DNA of 64,000 bases from Kribbella antiqua (lineage in GTDB: Bacteria; Actinomycetota; Actinomycetes; Propionibacteriales; Kribbellaceae), in NCBI RefSeq assembly GCF_004345665.1, contig NZ_SLWR01000014.1, forward strand, positions 1 through 64,000, read 5' to 3'. Position numbers and translations under genes: made by a program. The first letter of the stretch is position 1. Each line of letters opens with the position of its first letter. Of this stretch, positions 24,216-33,575 are shown piece by piece. The notes under the pieces are model-generated. The model was given only the letters and a program-made list of their open reading frames with translations. It was not told where the DNA came from and did no database searches.

Positions 24216-24440
24216 GATCAACTCCTCCTCGACGGCCACACTGACCGCCTTGCCAGTATCAACGTGGCCGGTCACCCAGGAATGTCCGCGTCGCCGTCTT
24301 CTTAGCCGAATATCAGGTCAGCCCGGTAGCGGTCCAAAGATGCGACGATTTCTCCTGGGGCCGTGTCGATCCGCGGGCCAGCCGTTCGACCAGGGGGTGC
24401 GAGGGCCGAGAGGCGGTCCCGCCGGACGAGGAGAACGCGA

Positions 24441-24857
24441 ATGCCGAAGTACATGCTGATCATGCGGGGCACCGACGAGTCGAACGCGGCCATGATGGCC
24501 AACATCGACGAGATGATGGCCACGACCCGGCAGTTCATCGAGGACCTGTTCAAGGCCGGCGTGTACGTCGCGGCCGAGGGGCTGGACGATCCGGGCCAGG
24601 GCGTCGTGGTCGACTTCAGCGGCGAGACCCCGGTGGTCACCGACGGGCCGTACGGCGAGACCAAGGAACTGTTCGGGGGCTACTTCCTGCTCGATGTCGC
24701 CTCGAAGCAGGAGGCGGTCGAGTGGGCCAAGCGGGTCCCGGCGGCCCGCGGGTCCAAGATCGAGATCCGGCGTGTGCCCGGGGAGGACGAGGTCCCGCAG
24801 GAGAACGGGAAGTTCGTGAAGGAAGGGGCCTTGGGCGACAGCGACGGCCGGATCTGA
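24441..24857 (+). CDS. YCII-related DGPF-domain protein (ECF42 partner)
   Basis: 138 residues after GAGGAG. The chain MPKYMLIMRGTDESN leads to DGPYGETKELFGGYFLLDV, the DGPF signature of YCII-related proteins. Its stop overlaps the next ATG as TGATG. This DGPF-plus-sigma arrangement is characteristic of ECF group 42. DGPF proteins are thought to be regulated targets or partners of that sigma factor; the enzymatic role is unknown. The preceding 225-base gap shows no clear regulatory structure except a possible upstream promoter that I cannot define. Confidence 0.85.
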   Translation: MPKYMLIMRGTDESNAAMMANIDEMMATTRQFIEDLFKAGVYVAAEGLDDPGQGVVVDFSGETPVVTDGPYGETKELFGGYFLLDVASKQEAVEWAKRVPAARGSKIEIRRVPGEDEVPQENGKFVKEGALGDSDGRI

Positions 24858-26095
24858 TGGGTACGGCGGACGTCGAGGCCGTCTGGCGGATCGAATCGGC
24901 GCGGATCATCGCCGCACTGACCCGGTTCACCGGCGATTTCGGGCTGGCCGAGGACGCGGCCCAGGAGGCGGTGGCCGAGGCGCTGGTGTCGTGGCCGCGC
25001 ACCTCTCCGGCCGATCCGGCCGGCTGGCTGATGACCACGGCCCGGCGGCGGGCGATCGACGCGATCCGCCGCCGGGCCGCACTGCGGGACCGATATGCCT
25101 TGCTGGCCGCCGACCCTGCGCTGGCCCCGGCGCGCGACTCGGCGGTGGACGAGGAAGTCGACCCCGACCGGATCGACGACGACGTACTGGCGCTCATGTT
25201 CGTCAGCTGCCACCCGGTGCTCTCCGCCGAAGCCCGGGTGGCGCTGACCCTGCGCGTGGTCGGCGGCCTGACCACCGAACAGATCGCCCGCGCGTTCCTG
25301 GTACCCGTGCCGACCGTGCAGGCCCGTATCACCCGGGCGAAGAAGACGATCGCGGCGGCCGGGGTGCCGTTCGAGCTGCCGCCGTCCGATGAGCGCCGGG
25401 AACGGCTGGGCGGCGTGCTCAGCGTCCTCTACGTGATCTTCACCGAGGGGTCGACGGCCACGTCGGGCGATCGGTTGCTGCGCCCCGACCTCGCGTACGA
25501 GGCGATCCGGCTGGCCCGCAAGCTGGCCGCACTGCAGCCGAAGGAGCCGGAAGTGCACGGCCTGCTCGCGCTGTGCGAACTGACAGCCGCGCGCTTCCCG
25601 GCCCGGACGGGCCAGGACGGTTCGCCGATCCTGCTCGAGGACCAGGACCGGCGCCGGTGGGACTACTCGGCGATCCGCCGTGGGCTGGCCGAGCTGGCCA
25701 AAGCATCGCCTCGCGGCCTCGGTCCCTACGGCCTGCAGGCCGCGATCGCCGCAGCCCACGCGTCGGCGCCATCCGTCGAGGCGACCGACTGGGACCGCAT
25801 CGTGCTGCTCTACGAGGCCCTCAACCGGGTCGCACCCTCTCCGGTAGTCGAGCTCAACCGAGCCGTCGCCATAGCCATGGCTTCGGGTCCGGCGCAAGCC
25901 CTGGCCATCGTCGACGAACTGATCGCCTCGAACCGGCTCCCCGGTTCACACTTGGTTCCGACCGTACGCGGCGAGCTACTGGCCCGCCTCGGACGACAAC
26001 CAGAAGCCCGCGCCGAACTGGAACTGGCGGCCCGCCTCTGCGCCAACCAGCGCGAACGCTCAGTCCTGCTCCACAAGGCCGCCACGCTGGGCTGA
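24857..26095 (+). CDS. ECF42-type RNA polymerase sigma factor with C-terminal DUF6596/TPR-like extension
   Basis: 412 residues, translationally coupled to the DGPF gene. Sigma region 2 is DFGLAEDAAQEAVAEAL with the following RRRAIDAIRR, and region 4 spans about residues 115-170 (TLRVVGGLTTEQIARAFLVP). The remaining 230 residues form the conserved helical extension (LYVIFTEGS, LCELTAARFPARTG, LYEALNRVAPSPVVELNRAVA) found in ECF42 sigma factors in place of an anti-sigma partner. No anti-sigma gene is present. ECF42 members have been linked to stress responses in streptomycetes. Confidence 0.9.
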   Translation: MGTADVEAVWRIESARIIAALTRFTGDFGLAEDAAQEAVAEALVSWPRTSPADPAGWLMTTARRRAIDAIRRRAALRDRYALLAADPALAPARDSAVDEEVDPDRIDDDVLALMFVSCHPVLSAEARVALTLRVVGGLTTEQIARAFLVPVPTVQARITRAKKTIAAAGVPFELPPSDERRERLGGVLSVLYVIFTEGSTATSGDRLLRPDLAYEAIRLARKLAALQPKEPEVHGLLALCELTAARFPARTGQDGSPILLEDQDRRRWDYSAIRRGLAELAKASPRGLGPYGLQAAIAAAHASAPSVEATDWDRIVLLYEALNRVAPSPVVELNRAVAIAMASGPAQALAIVDELIASNRLPGSHLVPTVRGELLARLGRQPEARAELELAARLCANQRERSVLLHKAATLG

Positions 26096-26127
26096 TTTCC
26101 AGCCGGCTCGCTGTCGGATTGGGGTCA

Positions 26128-26481
26128 TCACCAGGCTTGGCGGAGGATTTCGGTGGTTTCGGCGAGGCTCAGGCCGGCTTGGTGGGCGGTGCGGGACAAG
26201 GCCACGGCGGCGCGGTGGGTGGCTGCGTCGTCTACCTGGCTGCGGGATGCCAGGACGAAGGTGCCGTTGCGGCCGCGGGTCTCCACGAGGCGGTCCGCTT
26301 CGAGCTCTTTGTATGCGCGGGCGACCGTGTTGACCGCCAGCCCCAGGTCCAGCGACAGTTGCCGCACCGTCGGCAGTCGCGTCCCGCGCGCCAGCTCGCC
26401 GGCCCGGATCAATGCTTCGATCTGCGCACGTACCTGCTCGTACGGCGGCGTGATCCCGACCGGATCCACCGAAATGTCCAT
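26128..26481 (-). CDS. GntR-family (YtrA-like) transcriptional regulator
   Basis: 117 residues: the winged-helix DNA-binding domain (PPYEQVRAQIEALIRAGEL, LPTVRQLSLDLGLAVNTVARAYKELE) plus a short C-terminal helix region (about residues 80-117) rather than a full effector domain, as in YtrA-type regulators. These usually control adjacent ABC transporter genes, but none is next to it here; the neighbours are the sigma factor (convergent) and a VOC gene. Start at ATG 26481 with GGTGAGCGG before it. Confidence 0.85.
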   Translation of the reverse strand: MDISVDPVGITPPYEQVRAQIEALIRAGELARGTRLPTVRQLSLDLGLAVNTVARAYKELEADRLVETRGRNGTFVLASRSQVDDAATHRAAVALSRTAHQAGLSLAETTEILRQAW

Positions 26482-26524
26482 CCGCTCACCATGCCAGACC
26501 AAGCGGCCGTAAGCGGCCAAGCGA

Positions 26525-26953
26525 TCAGGCGAAGTCTGCAGCGGAGTACGGCTTCTGCTCGACCAGGACCAGCCAGTTGCCGGAGTTGTCGCGGAGCACC
26601 GCCTCAACGCCGTACGGGCGATCGGACGGCTCCTGGATGTACTCGACGCCCTTGGCTACCAGCTCGGCGAAGGTCTTGTGGCAGTCGTCGGTGTTGATGC
26701 CGAAGCCGTGCCACATCCCCTTCGCGAGGCTCCGGCGTACGGCGTCCGCGGTCTCCTCGTCCAGCGGCGGACCGGGCAGCATCAGCGCGAGCTCGAGCTC
26801 GGGGTGGTCGGCCTGGTGCACGGTGCACCAGCGGAAGTCCTCGCTCAAGGTGATGTCGTCCTTCAGCACGAACCCGAGCTTCTCGGTGTAGAACGCCTTC
26901 GCTTCGTCGATGTCGTTCACATAGACGGTGACCAGACTGACGTTGGTGATCAT
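26525..26953 (-). CDS. VOC superfamily protein
   Basis: 142 residues from an ATG after GGAGGA. MITNVSLVTVYVNDIDEAKAF, FYTEKLGFVLKDD, DFRWCTVHQ and GVEAVLRDNSGNWLVLVEQ show the two beta-alpha-beta halves of one VOC domain. The start overlaps the AraC-regulator stop as ATGA, so both come from one message. That pairing suggests the regulator controls this enzyme. Substrate unknown. Confidence 0.85.
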   Translation of the reverse strand: MITNVSLVTVYVNDIDEAKAFYTEKLGFVLKDDITLSEDFRWCTVHQADHPELELALMLPGPPLDEETADAVRRSLAKGMWHGFGINTDDCHKTFAELVAKGVEYIQEPSDRPYGVEAVLRDNSGNWLVLVEQKPYSAADFA

Positions 26954-27408
26954 CGTTCCTCCAAGTCGTTGGTACGACGGTAAGGCGCAGCCGGCCCGGG
27001 TTGCTTCTCCGGAATTGCGGAGTTCAGCCCCAGCATGAACACGAAACACCCCGGGATCCGCGCACCGGCCTGGGTCCGCTGGTAAGCCGACGGACTCATC
27101 CCAACCAGTTCGGTGAACCGCTGCGAGAACGACCCGAGGCTGGTGTACCCGACCAGCCCACACACCTCGGTCACGGTCAGGTTCGTCGCCCGCAGCAAAT
27201 CTGTGGCGCGCTCGATCCGGCGCCGGGTGACGTATTGCATCGGCGTCTCGCCGTACTCGGCCGCGAAACACCGCAGGAAGTGGTATTTCGACACCCCCGC
27301 CGCGGCCGCCAGCCCGGCCAGATCCAGCGGCTCCGCGTAGTTGCGATCGGCAACATCCCGCGCACGCCGCAGATGCACCAGCAGTTCCACCGGTACGACG
27401 ATCCGCAC
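26950..27408 (-). CDS. AraC-family transcriptional regulator
   Basis: 152 residues from GTG. It is mostly the double helix-turn-helix domain: LDLAGLAAAAGVSKYHFLRCFAAEYG and LTVTEVCGLVGYTSLGSFSQRFTELVGMSP. Only about 50 residues follow, so there is no ligand-binding domain of usual size. It is coupled to the downstream VOC gene and diverges from the DUF2254 gene across a 70-base gap. Confidence 0.85.
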   Translation of the reverse strand: MRIVVPVELLVHLRRARDVADRNYAEPLDLAGLAAAAGVSKYHFLRCFAAEYGETPMQYVTRRRIERATDLLRATNLTVTEVCGLVGYTSLGSFSQRFTELVGMSPSAYQRTQAGARIPGCFVFMLGLNSAIPEKQPGPAAPYRRTNDLEER

Positions 27409-27478
27409 CCTGCGAGCCTAGACCGTTGACCGACGGCAGGGGGCAGCGCGACAGTGACGACAGGAGGGGAGGTCGACC

Positions 27479-28816
27479 GTGCAGCGGGAAGCGGCGAGCG
27501 AGTACCTGCGGGGCGCCCTCTGGGCACTGCCGACAGTGGCGGTCGTCATCGCGCTGGCGGCGGGCTCCGGCCTCTCGTACGTCGAGGTCGATCCGGGGTC
27601 GTGGGCGGACAGCTTCCTGTTCCAGGGCACCGCGGACGACGCCCGGACCCTGCTGATCGCGATTGCCAGCACGATGGCCACCGTCATCGCCCTGGTGCTC
27701 GGTCTCACCGTCGTCGCGCTCCAGCTCGCGTCGACCCAGTTCTCGCCCCGCCTGCTGCGGGCCTTCCTCCGCGATCGCGTGAATCAGGTCGTGCTGAGCA
27801 TCTTCGTGGCGACCTTCGTCTACAGCACAGCCGGCCTCTACACAGTCGGTGTCGAAGCCGGCCAGCGCGTCGACGAGTATCCGCGGCTCGCGGTGACGGT
27901 CGCTCTGGTGCTCCTGTTCCTGAGCCTGCTCGTGCTGGTGTTCTTCATCCACCACCTGACGCACTCGATCCAGATCGACGAGGTGATGCGCACGGTCGAG
28001 CGCCGTACCCTGCGGGTCATCGCACGCGACCTGCCCACGACGGGCCTGAGCAACGAGCCCCGTCCGCTGCCACCCGGGTGGGTTGTCGATGTGGCGGCTC
28101 ACCGGTCGGGATACCTGCAGACCATCCATCCCGTAGCACTGGTGGAGGCCGCGGCCTACTCCGGCGCCACCGCGCTCGTTACCCGCATGGTCGGTGAACA
28201 CGTGATCGTGGGTTCTCCCCTCGTCCAGGTGTGGCAGGAGCCGGTCGGGCCGCCGCCGGACCTGGACCGGCTCACCGCCGCCGCCCGCGACGCCATCCGG
28301 ATCGGCTTCGAACGGACTGCCGAGCAGGACGTCGCGTTCGGCGTCCGGCAGCTCGCAGACATCGCAGTCAAGGCGCTGTCGCCGGCCATCAACGACCCCT
28401 ACACCGCGATCCAGGCCATCGAGCACCTGTCGGTCATCCTCGCCTCGCTCGCCGGCCGGCCGCTCGGCGACCAGTTCCTCCGGGACGAGGCCGGCGTCCT
28501 GCGCGTCGTCGTACCAGGCCGGAACTTCGAGTACTACCTCGATCTGGCGTGCGGCCAGGTACGGCGATATGGACGGTCCGAGCCTCGAGTGGTCCGGGCC
28601 CTGTTGCGGATCCTGCACAGCACCGGGCAGTTCTGCACCGACGACGACGGCCGGCGACTTGTCATCGATCAGGTGAAACTGCTGCTCGCAGACTCCCAGC
28701 GCGCCATCGTCCAGCCCGCCGACTTCGTCGTCGTCCGCGAGCACGGCGACCGCGTCCTCAGCGACTTGGTCGGTCAGACCTCGCCGCGGAGGAAGGATTC
28801 GACGACCGCGATGTAG
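27479..28816 (+). CDS. DUF2254 integral membrane protein
   Basis: 445 residues from GTG after AGGAGGGGAGG. Four hydrophobic segments occupy roughly residues 15-35, 60-85, 105-125 and 138-165. TVVALQLASTQFSPRLLRAFLRD and VYSTAGLYTV belong to the DUF2254 membrane part. The C-terminal half is soluble and includes DIAVKALSPAINDPYTA, the conserved DUF2254 motif. Function unknown. Its 3' end overlaps the convergent frameshifted peptidase gene by 43 bases. Confidence 0.8.
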   Translation: MQREAASEYLRGALWALPTVAVVIALAAGSGLSYVEVDPGSWADSFLFQGTADDARTLLIAIASTMATVIALVLGLTVVALQLASTQFSPRLLRAFLRDRVNQVVLSIFVATFVYSTAGLYTVGVEAGQRVDEYPRLAVTVALVLLFLSLLVLVFFIHHLTHSIQIDEVMRTVERRTLRVIARDLPTTGLSNEPRPLPPGWVVDVAAHRSGYLQTIHPVALVEAAAYSGATALVTRMVGEHVIVGSPLVQVWQEPVGPPPDLDRLTAAARDAIRIGFERTAEQDVAFGVRQLADIAVKALSPAINDPYTAIQAIEHLSVILASLAGRPLGDQFLRDEAGVLRVVVPGRNFEYYLDLACGQVRRYGRSEPRVVRALLRILHSTGQFCTDDDGRRLVIDQVKLLLADSQRAIVQPADFVVVREHGDRVLSDLVGQTSPRRKDSTTAM

Positions 28817-29690
28817 CGGGCCGGCTCCTCGACGTTCGGCAGGTGGCTGGACTCGGGGAAGATCTCCCAGCGCGCGCCCGGGATCCGGTCCGCGTACGGC
28901 GACACCGCCACCGGCTGCGCTTCGTCGTACGCGCCGGAGATCACCAGCGTCGGTACGGCGATCTGCGGGGCCGGTCGACGATGCTCCAGTCCTTCATGCT
29001 GCCGATCACGTGGAACTCGCTGGGCCCGTTCATCGTGTGGTAGACGGTGGGGTTCTCCTCGATGGAGGCGAACGCGGCCGCGACCTCGGGCGGGTTCGGG
29101 ACCACCCGGCAGACGTGGCGGTCGTAGAACACCTTCATCGCCGCCGCGTACTCCGGCGAGTCGGTGGTCTCGGCCTCCTCGTGCTTGCGCAGCGTCTCCT
29201 CGACCTCCGCCGGCAGCTCGGCACGCAACGCCGCAGCGGCCTCCAGCCACAACGGCATCGACGCCGGCGAGTTGGAGATGACCAGCCGCTTCAGCCCGGC
29301 AGAACGCCGTACGGCGTGCTCCGACGCGAGCATCCCGCCCCACGACTGGCCGAGCAGGTGATAGCTGTCGGCGATGCCGAGGTGGTCGAGCAGGTTGTCC
29401 AGCTCGTCCAGGAAGAGGTCGACATTCCAGTATGACGGATCGGCGTCGGGCAGGTGAGTCGAGTTGCCGCAGCCGAGCTGGTCGTAGTGGATGACGGGCC
29501 GCGCCGGCCCGTCCGGGTCGGCAAACGCGGTCAGCGACAGCAGATAGAGATGCGTCGCCCCCGGACCACCATGCGCGACCACCAGTGGCGTCACCCCGGA
29601 CTCGAGATCCCCGGTGATCCGATACCAGGTCTCGCCGTCCGAGAACCGCACTCGTCCTTCAGTCCTCGGCGGCAAGATCTCGTAATTCAT
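28774..29690 (-). pseudogene. proline iminopeptidase-like alpha/beta hydrolase with frameshift
   Basis: The first frame (29690 to about 28970) reads MNYEILPPRTEGRVRFSDG, then VVAHGGPGATH (oxyanion HGGPG motif), YDQLGCGNS and LLGQSWGGMLA (nucleophile Ser). That frame then runs into nonsense and stops at 28941. The second frame resumes with APQIAVPTLVISGAYDEAQP and ends with the His motif SSHLPN and FLRGEV. One base appears to be missing in the run GACCGGCCCC near 28966-28974. It is either a recent pseudogene or a sequencing error. It starts 3 bases after aspS and would be co-transcribed. Confidence 0.8.
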
Positions 29691-29693
29691 AGC

Positions 29694-31466
29694 TCAGCTC
29701 TTGGCTTCGGGCTTGGCGTCGACGCCGGCTTCCTTGCGCTGTGCTGGGGTGATCGGGGCCGGGGCCGCGGTCAGCGGGTCGAAGCCGCCGCCGGACTTGG
29801 GGAAGGCGATCACGTCGCGGATCGACTCCGTGCCGGCCAGCAGTGCGGTGATCCGGTCCCAGCCGAACGCGATCCCGCCGTGCGGCGGCGCGCCGAACTT
29901 GAACGCGTCCAGCAGGAAGCCGAACTTCTCCGAAGCCTCCTCGTCCGACAGGCCCATCACCTTGAACACGCGCTTCTGCACATCCTCGCGGTGGATACGG
30001 ATCGACCCGCCGCCGATCTCGTTGCCGTTGCAGACGATGTCGTAGGCGTACGCCAGCGCCGACCCCGGCTCGGTGTCGAACGTGTCCAGCGAGTCCGGCT
30101 TCGGCGACGTGAAGGCATGGTGTACGGCGGTCCAGGCGCCCGAACCGACCGCGACCTCGCCAGCGGCGGTCGCCTCGTCGGCCGGCTCGAACAGCGGCGC
30201 GTCCACGACCCACACGAACGACCAGGCCGACTCGTCGATCAGCCCGCCGCGACGCCCGATCTCGAGCCGCGCCGCGCCCAGCAGCGCCCGCGACGGCTTC
30301 ACCGGACCGGCGGCGAAGAAGACGCAGTCGCCCGGCTTCGCGCCGACGTGGTCGGCGATGCCCGCGCGCTCCTCGTCGGACAGGTTCTTCGCGACCGGTC
30401 CGCCGAGCTCACCGTCCTGGCCGACCAGCACGTAGGCAAGGCCCTTGGCGCCGCGCTGCTTCGCCCAGTCCTGCCACGCGTCCAGCTGCTTGCGCGGCTG
30501 GTCCGCACCACCCGGCATCACGACGGCACCGACGTACGGCGCTTGGAAGACCCGGAACGGCGTGTTCTTGAAGTACTCCGTGCACTCGACCAGCTCGAGG
30601 CCCATCCGCAGGTCCGGCTTGTCGCTGCCGAACCGCGCCATCGCCTCGGCGTACGTCATCCGCGGGATCGGCGTCTGGACGTCGTACCCGACGAGCTTCC
30701 AGAGCGCGGCCAGGATCTCCTCGGAGAGCGCGATGATGTCGTCCTGGTCGACGAAGCTCATCTCGATGTCGAGCTGGGTGAACTCCGGCTGCCGGTCGGC
30801 GCGGAAGTCCTCGTCCCGGTAGCAGCGGGCGATCTGGTAGTACCGCTCCATTCCGGCCACCATCAGCAGCTGCTTGAACAGCTGCGGCGACTGCGGCAGC
30901 GCGTACCACGAGCCCGGCTGCAGACGCGCCGGCACCAGGAAGTCACGCGCGCCTTCCGGCGTGGACTTGGTCAGCGTCGGCGTCTCGATCTCGACGAAGT
31001 CGTGCTTCGCGAGTACGTCGCGAGCCGCCTTGTTCACTTCGCTCCGCAGCCGCAGCGCCGTACCCGGGCCCTGCCTGCGCAGATCGAGGTACCGGTACTT
31101 CAGCCGGACCTCCTCGTTCACCGGGGTCGCGTGGTGCTCCTCGACCGGGAACGGCAGCGGGTCCGCCGAGTTCAGTACGTCGACCTCGGTCGCGATGACC
31201 TCGATCTCGCCGGTCGGCAGGTTCGGGTTCGCGTTGCCCTCCGGCCGCGCGCTCACCTCGCCGGTGATCTTCAGGCAGAACTCGGCCCGCAGCGGGTGCG
31301 CGACCTCCTCGTCCCGGATCACGACCTGGACGGTGCCGCTGGAGTCGCGCAGGTCGATGAACGCCACGCCGCCGTGATCACGCCGCCGCGCCACCCAGCC
31401 GGCCAGGGTGACGGTCTGCCCGGTGTGCTCGGCGCGCAACGAGCCTGCGGAATGGGTACGGATCAC
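29694..31466 (-). CDS. aspS: aspartyl-tRNA synthetase
   Basis: 590 residues from GTG, the bacterial length. The OB-fold anticodon-binding domain comes first (TVTLAGWVARRRDHGGVAF), then the class II core: PTLTKSTPEGARDFLVP, QLFKQLLM and YQIARCYRDEDFRADRQPEF. The GAD insertion follows, and motif 3 is GIAFGWDRITALLAG near the end. The start overlaps hisS as GTGA. I cannot say from sequence whether it also charges tRNA-Asn. It belongs to the unit MBL hydrolase? - hisS - aspS. Confidence 0.96.
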   Translation of the reverse strand: MIRTHSAGSLRAEHTGQTVTLAGWVARRRDHGGVAFIDLRDSSGTVQVVIRDEEVAHPLRAEFCLKITGEVSARPEGNANPNLPTGEIEVIATEVDVLNSADPLPFPVEEHHATPVNEEVRLKYRYLDLRRQGPGTALRLRSEVNKAARDVLAKHDFVEIETPTLTKSTPEGARDFLVPARLQPGSWYALPQSPQLFKQLLMVAGMERYYQIARCYRDEDFRADRQPEFTQLDIEMSFVDQDDIIALSEEILAALWKLVGYDVQTPIPRMTYAEAMARFGSDKPDLRMGLELVECTEYFKNTPFRVFQAPYVGAVVMPGGADQPRKQLDAWQDWAKQRGAKGLAYVLVGQDGELGGPVAKNLSDEERAGIADHVGAKPGDCVFFAAGPVKPSRALLGAARLEIGRRGGLIDESAWSFVWVVDAPLFEPADEATAAGEVAVGSGAWTAVHHAFTSPKPDSLDTFDTEPGSALAYAYDIVCNGNEIGGGSIRIHREDVQKRVFKVMGLSDEEASEKFGFLLDAFKFGAPPHGGIAFGWDRITALLAGTESIRDVIAFPKSGGGFDPLTAAPAPITPAQRKEAGVDAKPEAKS

Positions 31467-32797
31467 TGGTTCTCCTGAGTGGTGTCGATACGGGGACGAA
31501 GGTCTTCGGCGGGCGGAGTCCAGGTGGCGGGATCGGCGGCCACCTGCTCGCCGCTGCGGATGTCCTTCACCTCGGAGCCGCTCTCGGTGCTGAACCAGAC
31601 GAACGGGATGCCACGTCGATCGGCGAAGCGGATCTGCTTCCCGAACTTCGCCGCCGCCGGCGCCACCTCCACCGGAATCCCCCGGCTCCGCAGCTGTACG
31701 GCGGTCCGCATGGCCTCGGCCCGATCCTCTTCGGCATTCAGCGCGATGAGTACGGCGGTCGGCGTACTGCGAGAGCCCTTCAGCAGACCCGTCGAGAGCA
31801 GCCGCGTCACGAGCCGGGACACGCCGATCGAGATGCCAACACCCGGGTACGTCGTCTTGCCGTCGGACGCGAGCGAGTCGTAGCGACCGCCGGAGCAGAT
31901 CGATCCGTAGCCCTCGTCACCGATCAGCTGCGTCTCGTAGACGGTGCCGGTGTAGTAGTCCAGACCGCGCGCGATCTTCAGGTCGGCCACCAGCAGACCC
32001 GGTGCGTGTTCGTTCGCCGCCGTCATGATCTGGGTCAGGCGCTCAAGACCCTCGTCGAGGACTTCGTGCTGTACGCCGAGCGCGCGTACCTGCTCGGCGA
32101 ACGATGCGTCGATCGACGAGATCTCGGCCAGCCGCAGCACCTGCTTGGCGGTCTCGGCCGACAGACCGGGACCGCTCGTCAGCTGCTCGGTGACCTTGTC
32201 CGGGCCGATCTTGTCCAGCTTGTCGACGATCCGCAGTACGCCGGTGATGTCCTCGATGCCGAGCCCGCGGTAGAAGCCGTCGGGGATCTGCCGGGTGTTC
32301 ACCTGGATCCGGAACGGGGGGATCGGCAGCTTGCTGAACGCGTCCGCGATCACCAGCGGCAGCTCGACCTCGTAGTGGAACGGCAGCTCACCGCTGTCGA
32401 CGATGTCGATGTCGGCCTGGGTGAACTCGCGGTAGCGGCCCTCCTGCGGGCGCTCGCCGCGCCAGACCTTCTGGATCTGGTAGCGCCGGAACGGGAAGAC
32501 CAGCTTGCCGCTGTGCTCCAGCACGTAGCGGGCGAACGGCACGGTCAGGTCGAAGTGCAGGCCGAGCGCGGCGTCGTCGCCGGAGTCCGCGGCCAGCCGC
32601 CGTACGCCGTAGATCTCCTTGTCGGCGTCCTCGCCCTGGTTGGACAGCCGCTCGACCGGCTCGACCGCGCGCGTCTCGATCGACGCGAAGCCGTGCAGCT
32701 CGAACGTCTCCCGGATCACGTCGAGGAACTTCTGCTCAACGATCCGGTCCGACGGAAGAAATTCGGGGAACCCACTCAGCGGGGTCACCTTGCTCAT
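31463..32797 (-). CDS. hisS: histidyl-tRNA synthetase
   Basis: 444 residues. Class II motif 2 is VWRGERPQEGRYREFTQADIDI, shown by FRRYQIQKVWRGERPQ and REFTQADID; the histidine-binding segment is ARGLDYYTGTVYE; motif 3 is GVGISIGVSRLVTRL. The C-terminal anticodon-binding domain follows. Its ATG overlaps the stop of the MBL gene (ATGA), and its own stop overlaps aspS, so the three are one translational chain. No T-box was seen upstream. Confidence 0.96.
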   Translation of the reverse strand: MSKVTPLSGFPEFLPSDRIVEQKFLDVIRETFELHGFASIETRAVEPVERLSNQGEDADKEIYGVRRLAADSGDDAALGLHFDLTVPFARYVLEHSGKLVFPFRRYQIQKVWRGERPQEGRYREFTQADIDIVDSGELPFHYEVELPLVIADAFSKLPIPPFRIQVNTRQIPDGFYRGLGIEDITGVLRIVDKLDKIGPDKVTEQLTSGPGLSAETAKQVLRLAEISSIDASFAEQVRALGVQHEVLDEGLERLTQIMTAANEHAPGLLVADLKIARGLDYYTGTVYETQLIGDEGYGSICSGGRYDSLASDGKTTYPGVGISIGVSRLVTRLLSTGLLKGSRSTPTAVLIALNAEEDRAEAMRTAVQLRSRGIPVEVAPAAAKFGKQIRFADRRGIPFVWFSTESGSEVKDIRSGEQVAADPATWTPPAEDLRPRIDTTQENQ

Positions 32798-33483
32798 AAG
32801 TTCTGTATCTCCAGGTCCTGCAAGTAGGGGTTGGTCGCCTTCTCCCGGCCGATCGTGGTCTGGCCACCATGACCCGGCAGGACGACGATCTCGTCGCGCA
32901 TCGGCAGGATCTTGGTGGCCAACGTATGCAGCATCGCCGGATGGTCGCCCCCAGGCAGATCCGTCCGGCCGATCGACCCGGCGAACAACACGTCACCGGA
33001 GAACAGGACTGCGGGCACATCTTCCGGCCCGTCGTACGGCGTGGTGAACGTGACCGATCCCCGGGTGTGCCCAGGGGTGTGGTCGACGGTGAAGTTGAGC
33101 CCGGCCAGCTCCAGGCTCAGGCCGTCCTTGAGCTCGGCGACGTCGTCGGGCTCGGCGAAGTCGTGCTTGCCGCCGAGCAGCATCCGCGCCGTCTCCGGGC
33201 TGATCCCGGCCATCGGGTCGCTCAGCAGGTGCCGGTCGTCCGGGTGGATCCAGGCGGTGGCGTCGTACGTCCCGCAGACCGGGAGTACGGAAAACATGTG
33301 GTCGAGGTGACCGTGCGTGAGCAGCACCGCGACCGGCTTCAGCTTGTTCTCCCGGACCACCTGCTCGACGCCTTCGGCGGCGTCCTGGCCGGGGTCGACG
33401 ACGATGCACTCCGCGCCCTGGCCGGTGGCGACGACGTAGCAGTTCGTACCCCACGATCCCGCGGGGAACCCGGCGATGAGCAC
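32794..33483 (-). CDS. MBL-fold metallohydrolase (glyoxalase II-like)
   Basis: 229 residues from the GTG at 33483 after AGGAAGG. The zinc motif LLTHGHLDHMFSV gives HxHxDH, followed by the third-His motif TPGHTRGSVTF, SGDVLFAGSIGRTDLPGG with the bridging Asp, and LPGHGGQTTIGREKATNPYL. This resembles hydroxyacylglutathione hydrolase-like enzymes that sit before hisS in actinobacteria, including mycobacteria. The real thiol substrate (possibly mycothiol-linked) is not known. Confidence 0.88.
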   Translation of the reverse strand: MLIAGFPAGSWGTNCYVVATGQGAECIVVDPGQDAAEGVEQVVRENKLKPVAVLLTHGHLDHMFSVLPVCGTYDATAWIHPDDRHLLSDPMAGISPETARMLLGGKHDFAEPDDVAELKDGLSLELAGLNFTVDHTPGHTRGSVTFTTPYDGPEDVPAVLFSGDVLFAGSIGRTDLPGGDHPAMLHTLATKILPMRDEIVVLPGHGGQTTIGREKATNPYLQDLEIQNL

Positions 33484-33558
33484 GACTGACCTTCCTGGAA
33501 CGGTTCCGGACCACCCAAGGCTACCGGTGTCAATGCCCGTAGTTCGAACCGGATTGTG

Positions 33559-33575
33559 ACGCAACCCCGTTGCGT
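33559..33575. promoter_or_regulatory. inverted repeat ACGCAAC-CCC-GTTGCGT
   Basis: A perfect 7-base inverted repeat in the 235-base divergent region between the hisS operon and the DUF349 gene. A second hairpin, GCGTCGAG/CTCGACGC, lies at 33609-33631. They may be operators or leader hairpins; nothing decides which. Confidence 0.35.

Noticed and set aside
28774..29343. Separate small gene overlapping the peptidase
   Set aside because: Its C-terminal part is the continuation of the alpha/beta hydrolase after a frameshift; the N-terminal part is out-of-frame translation of the same gene.
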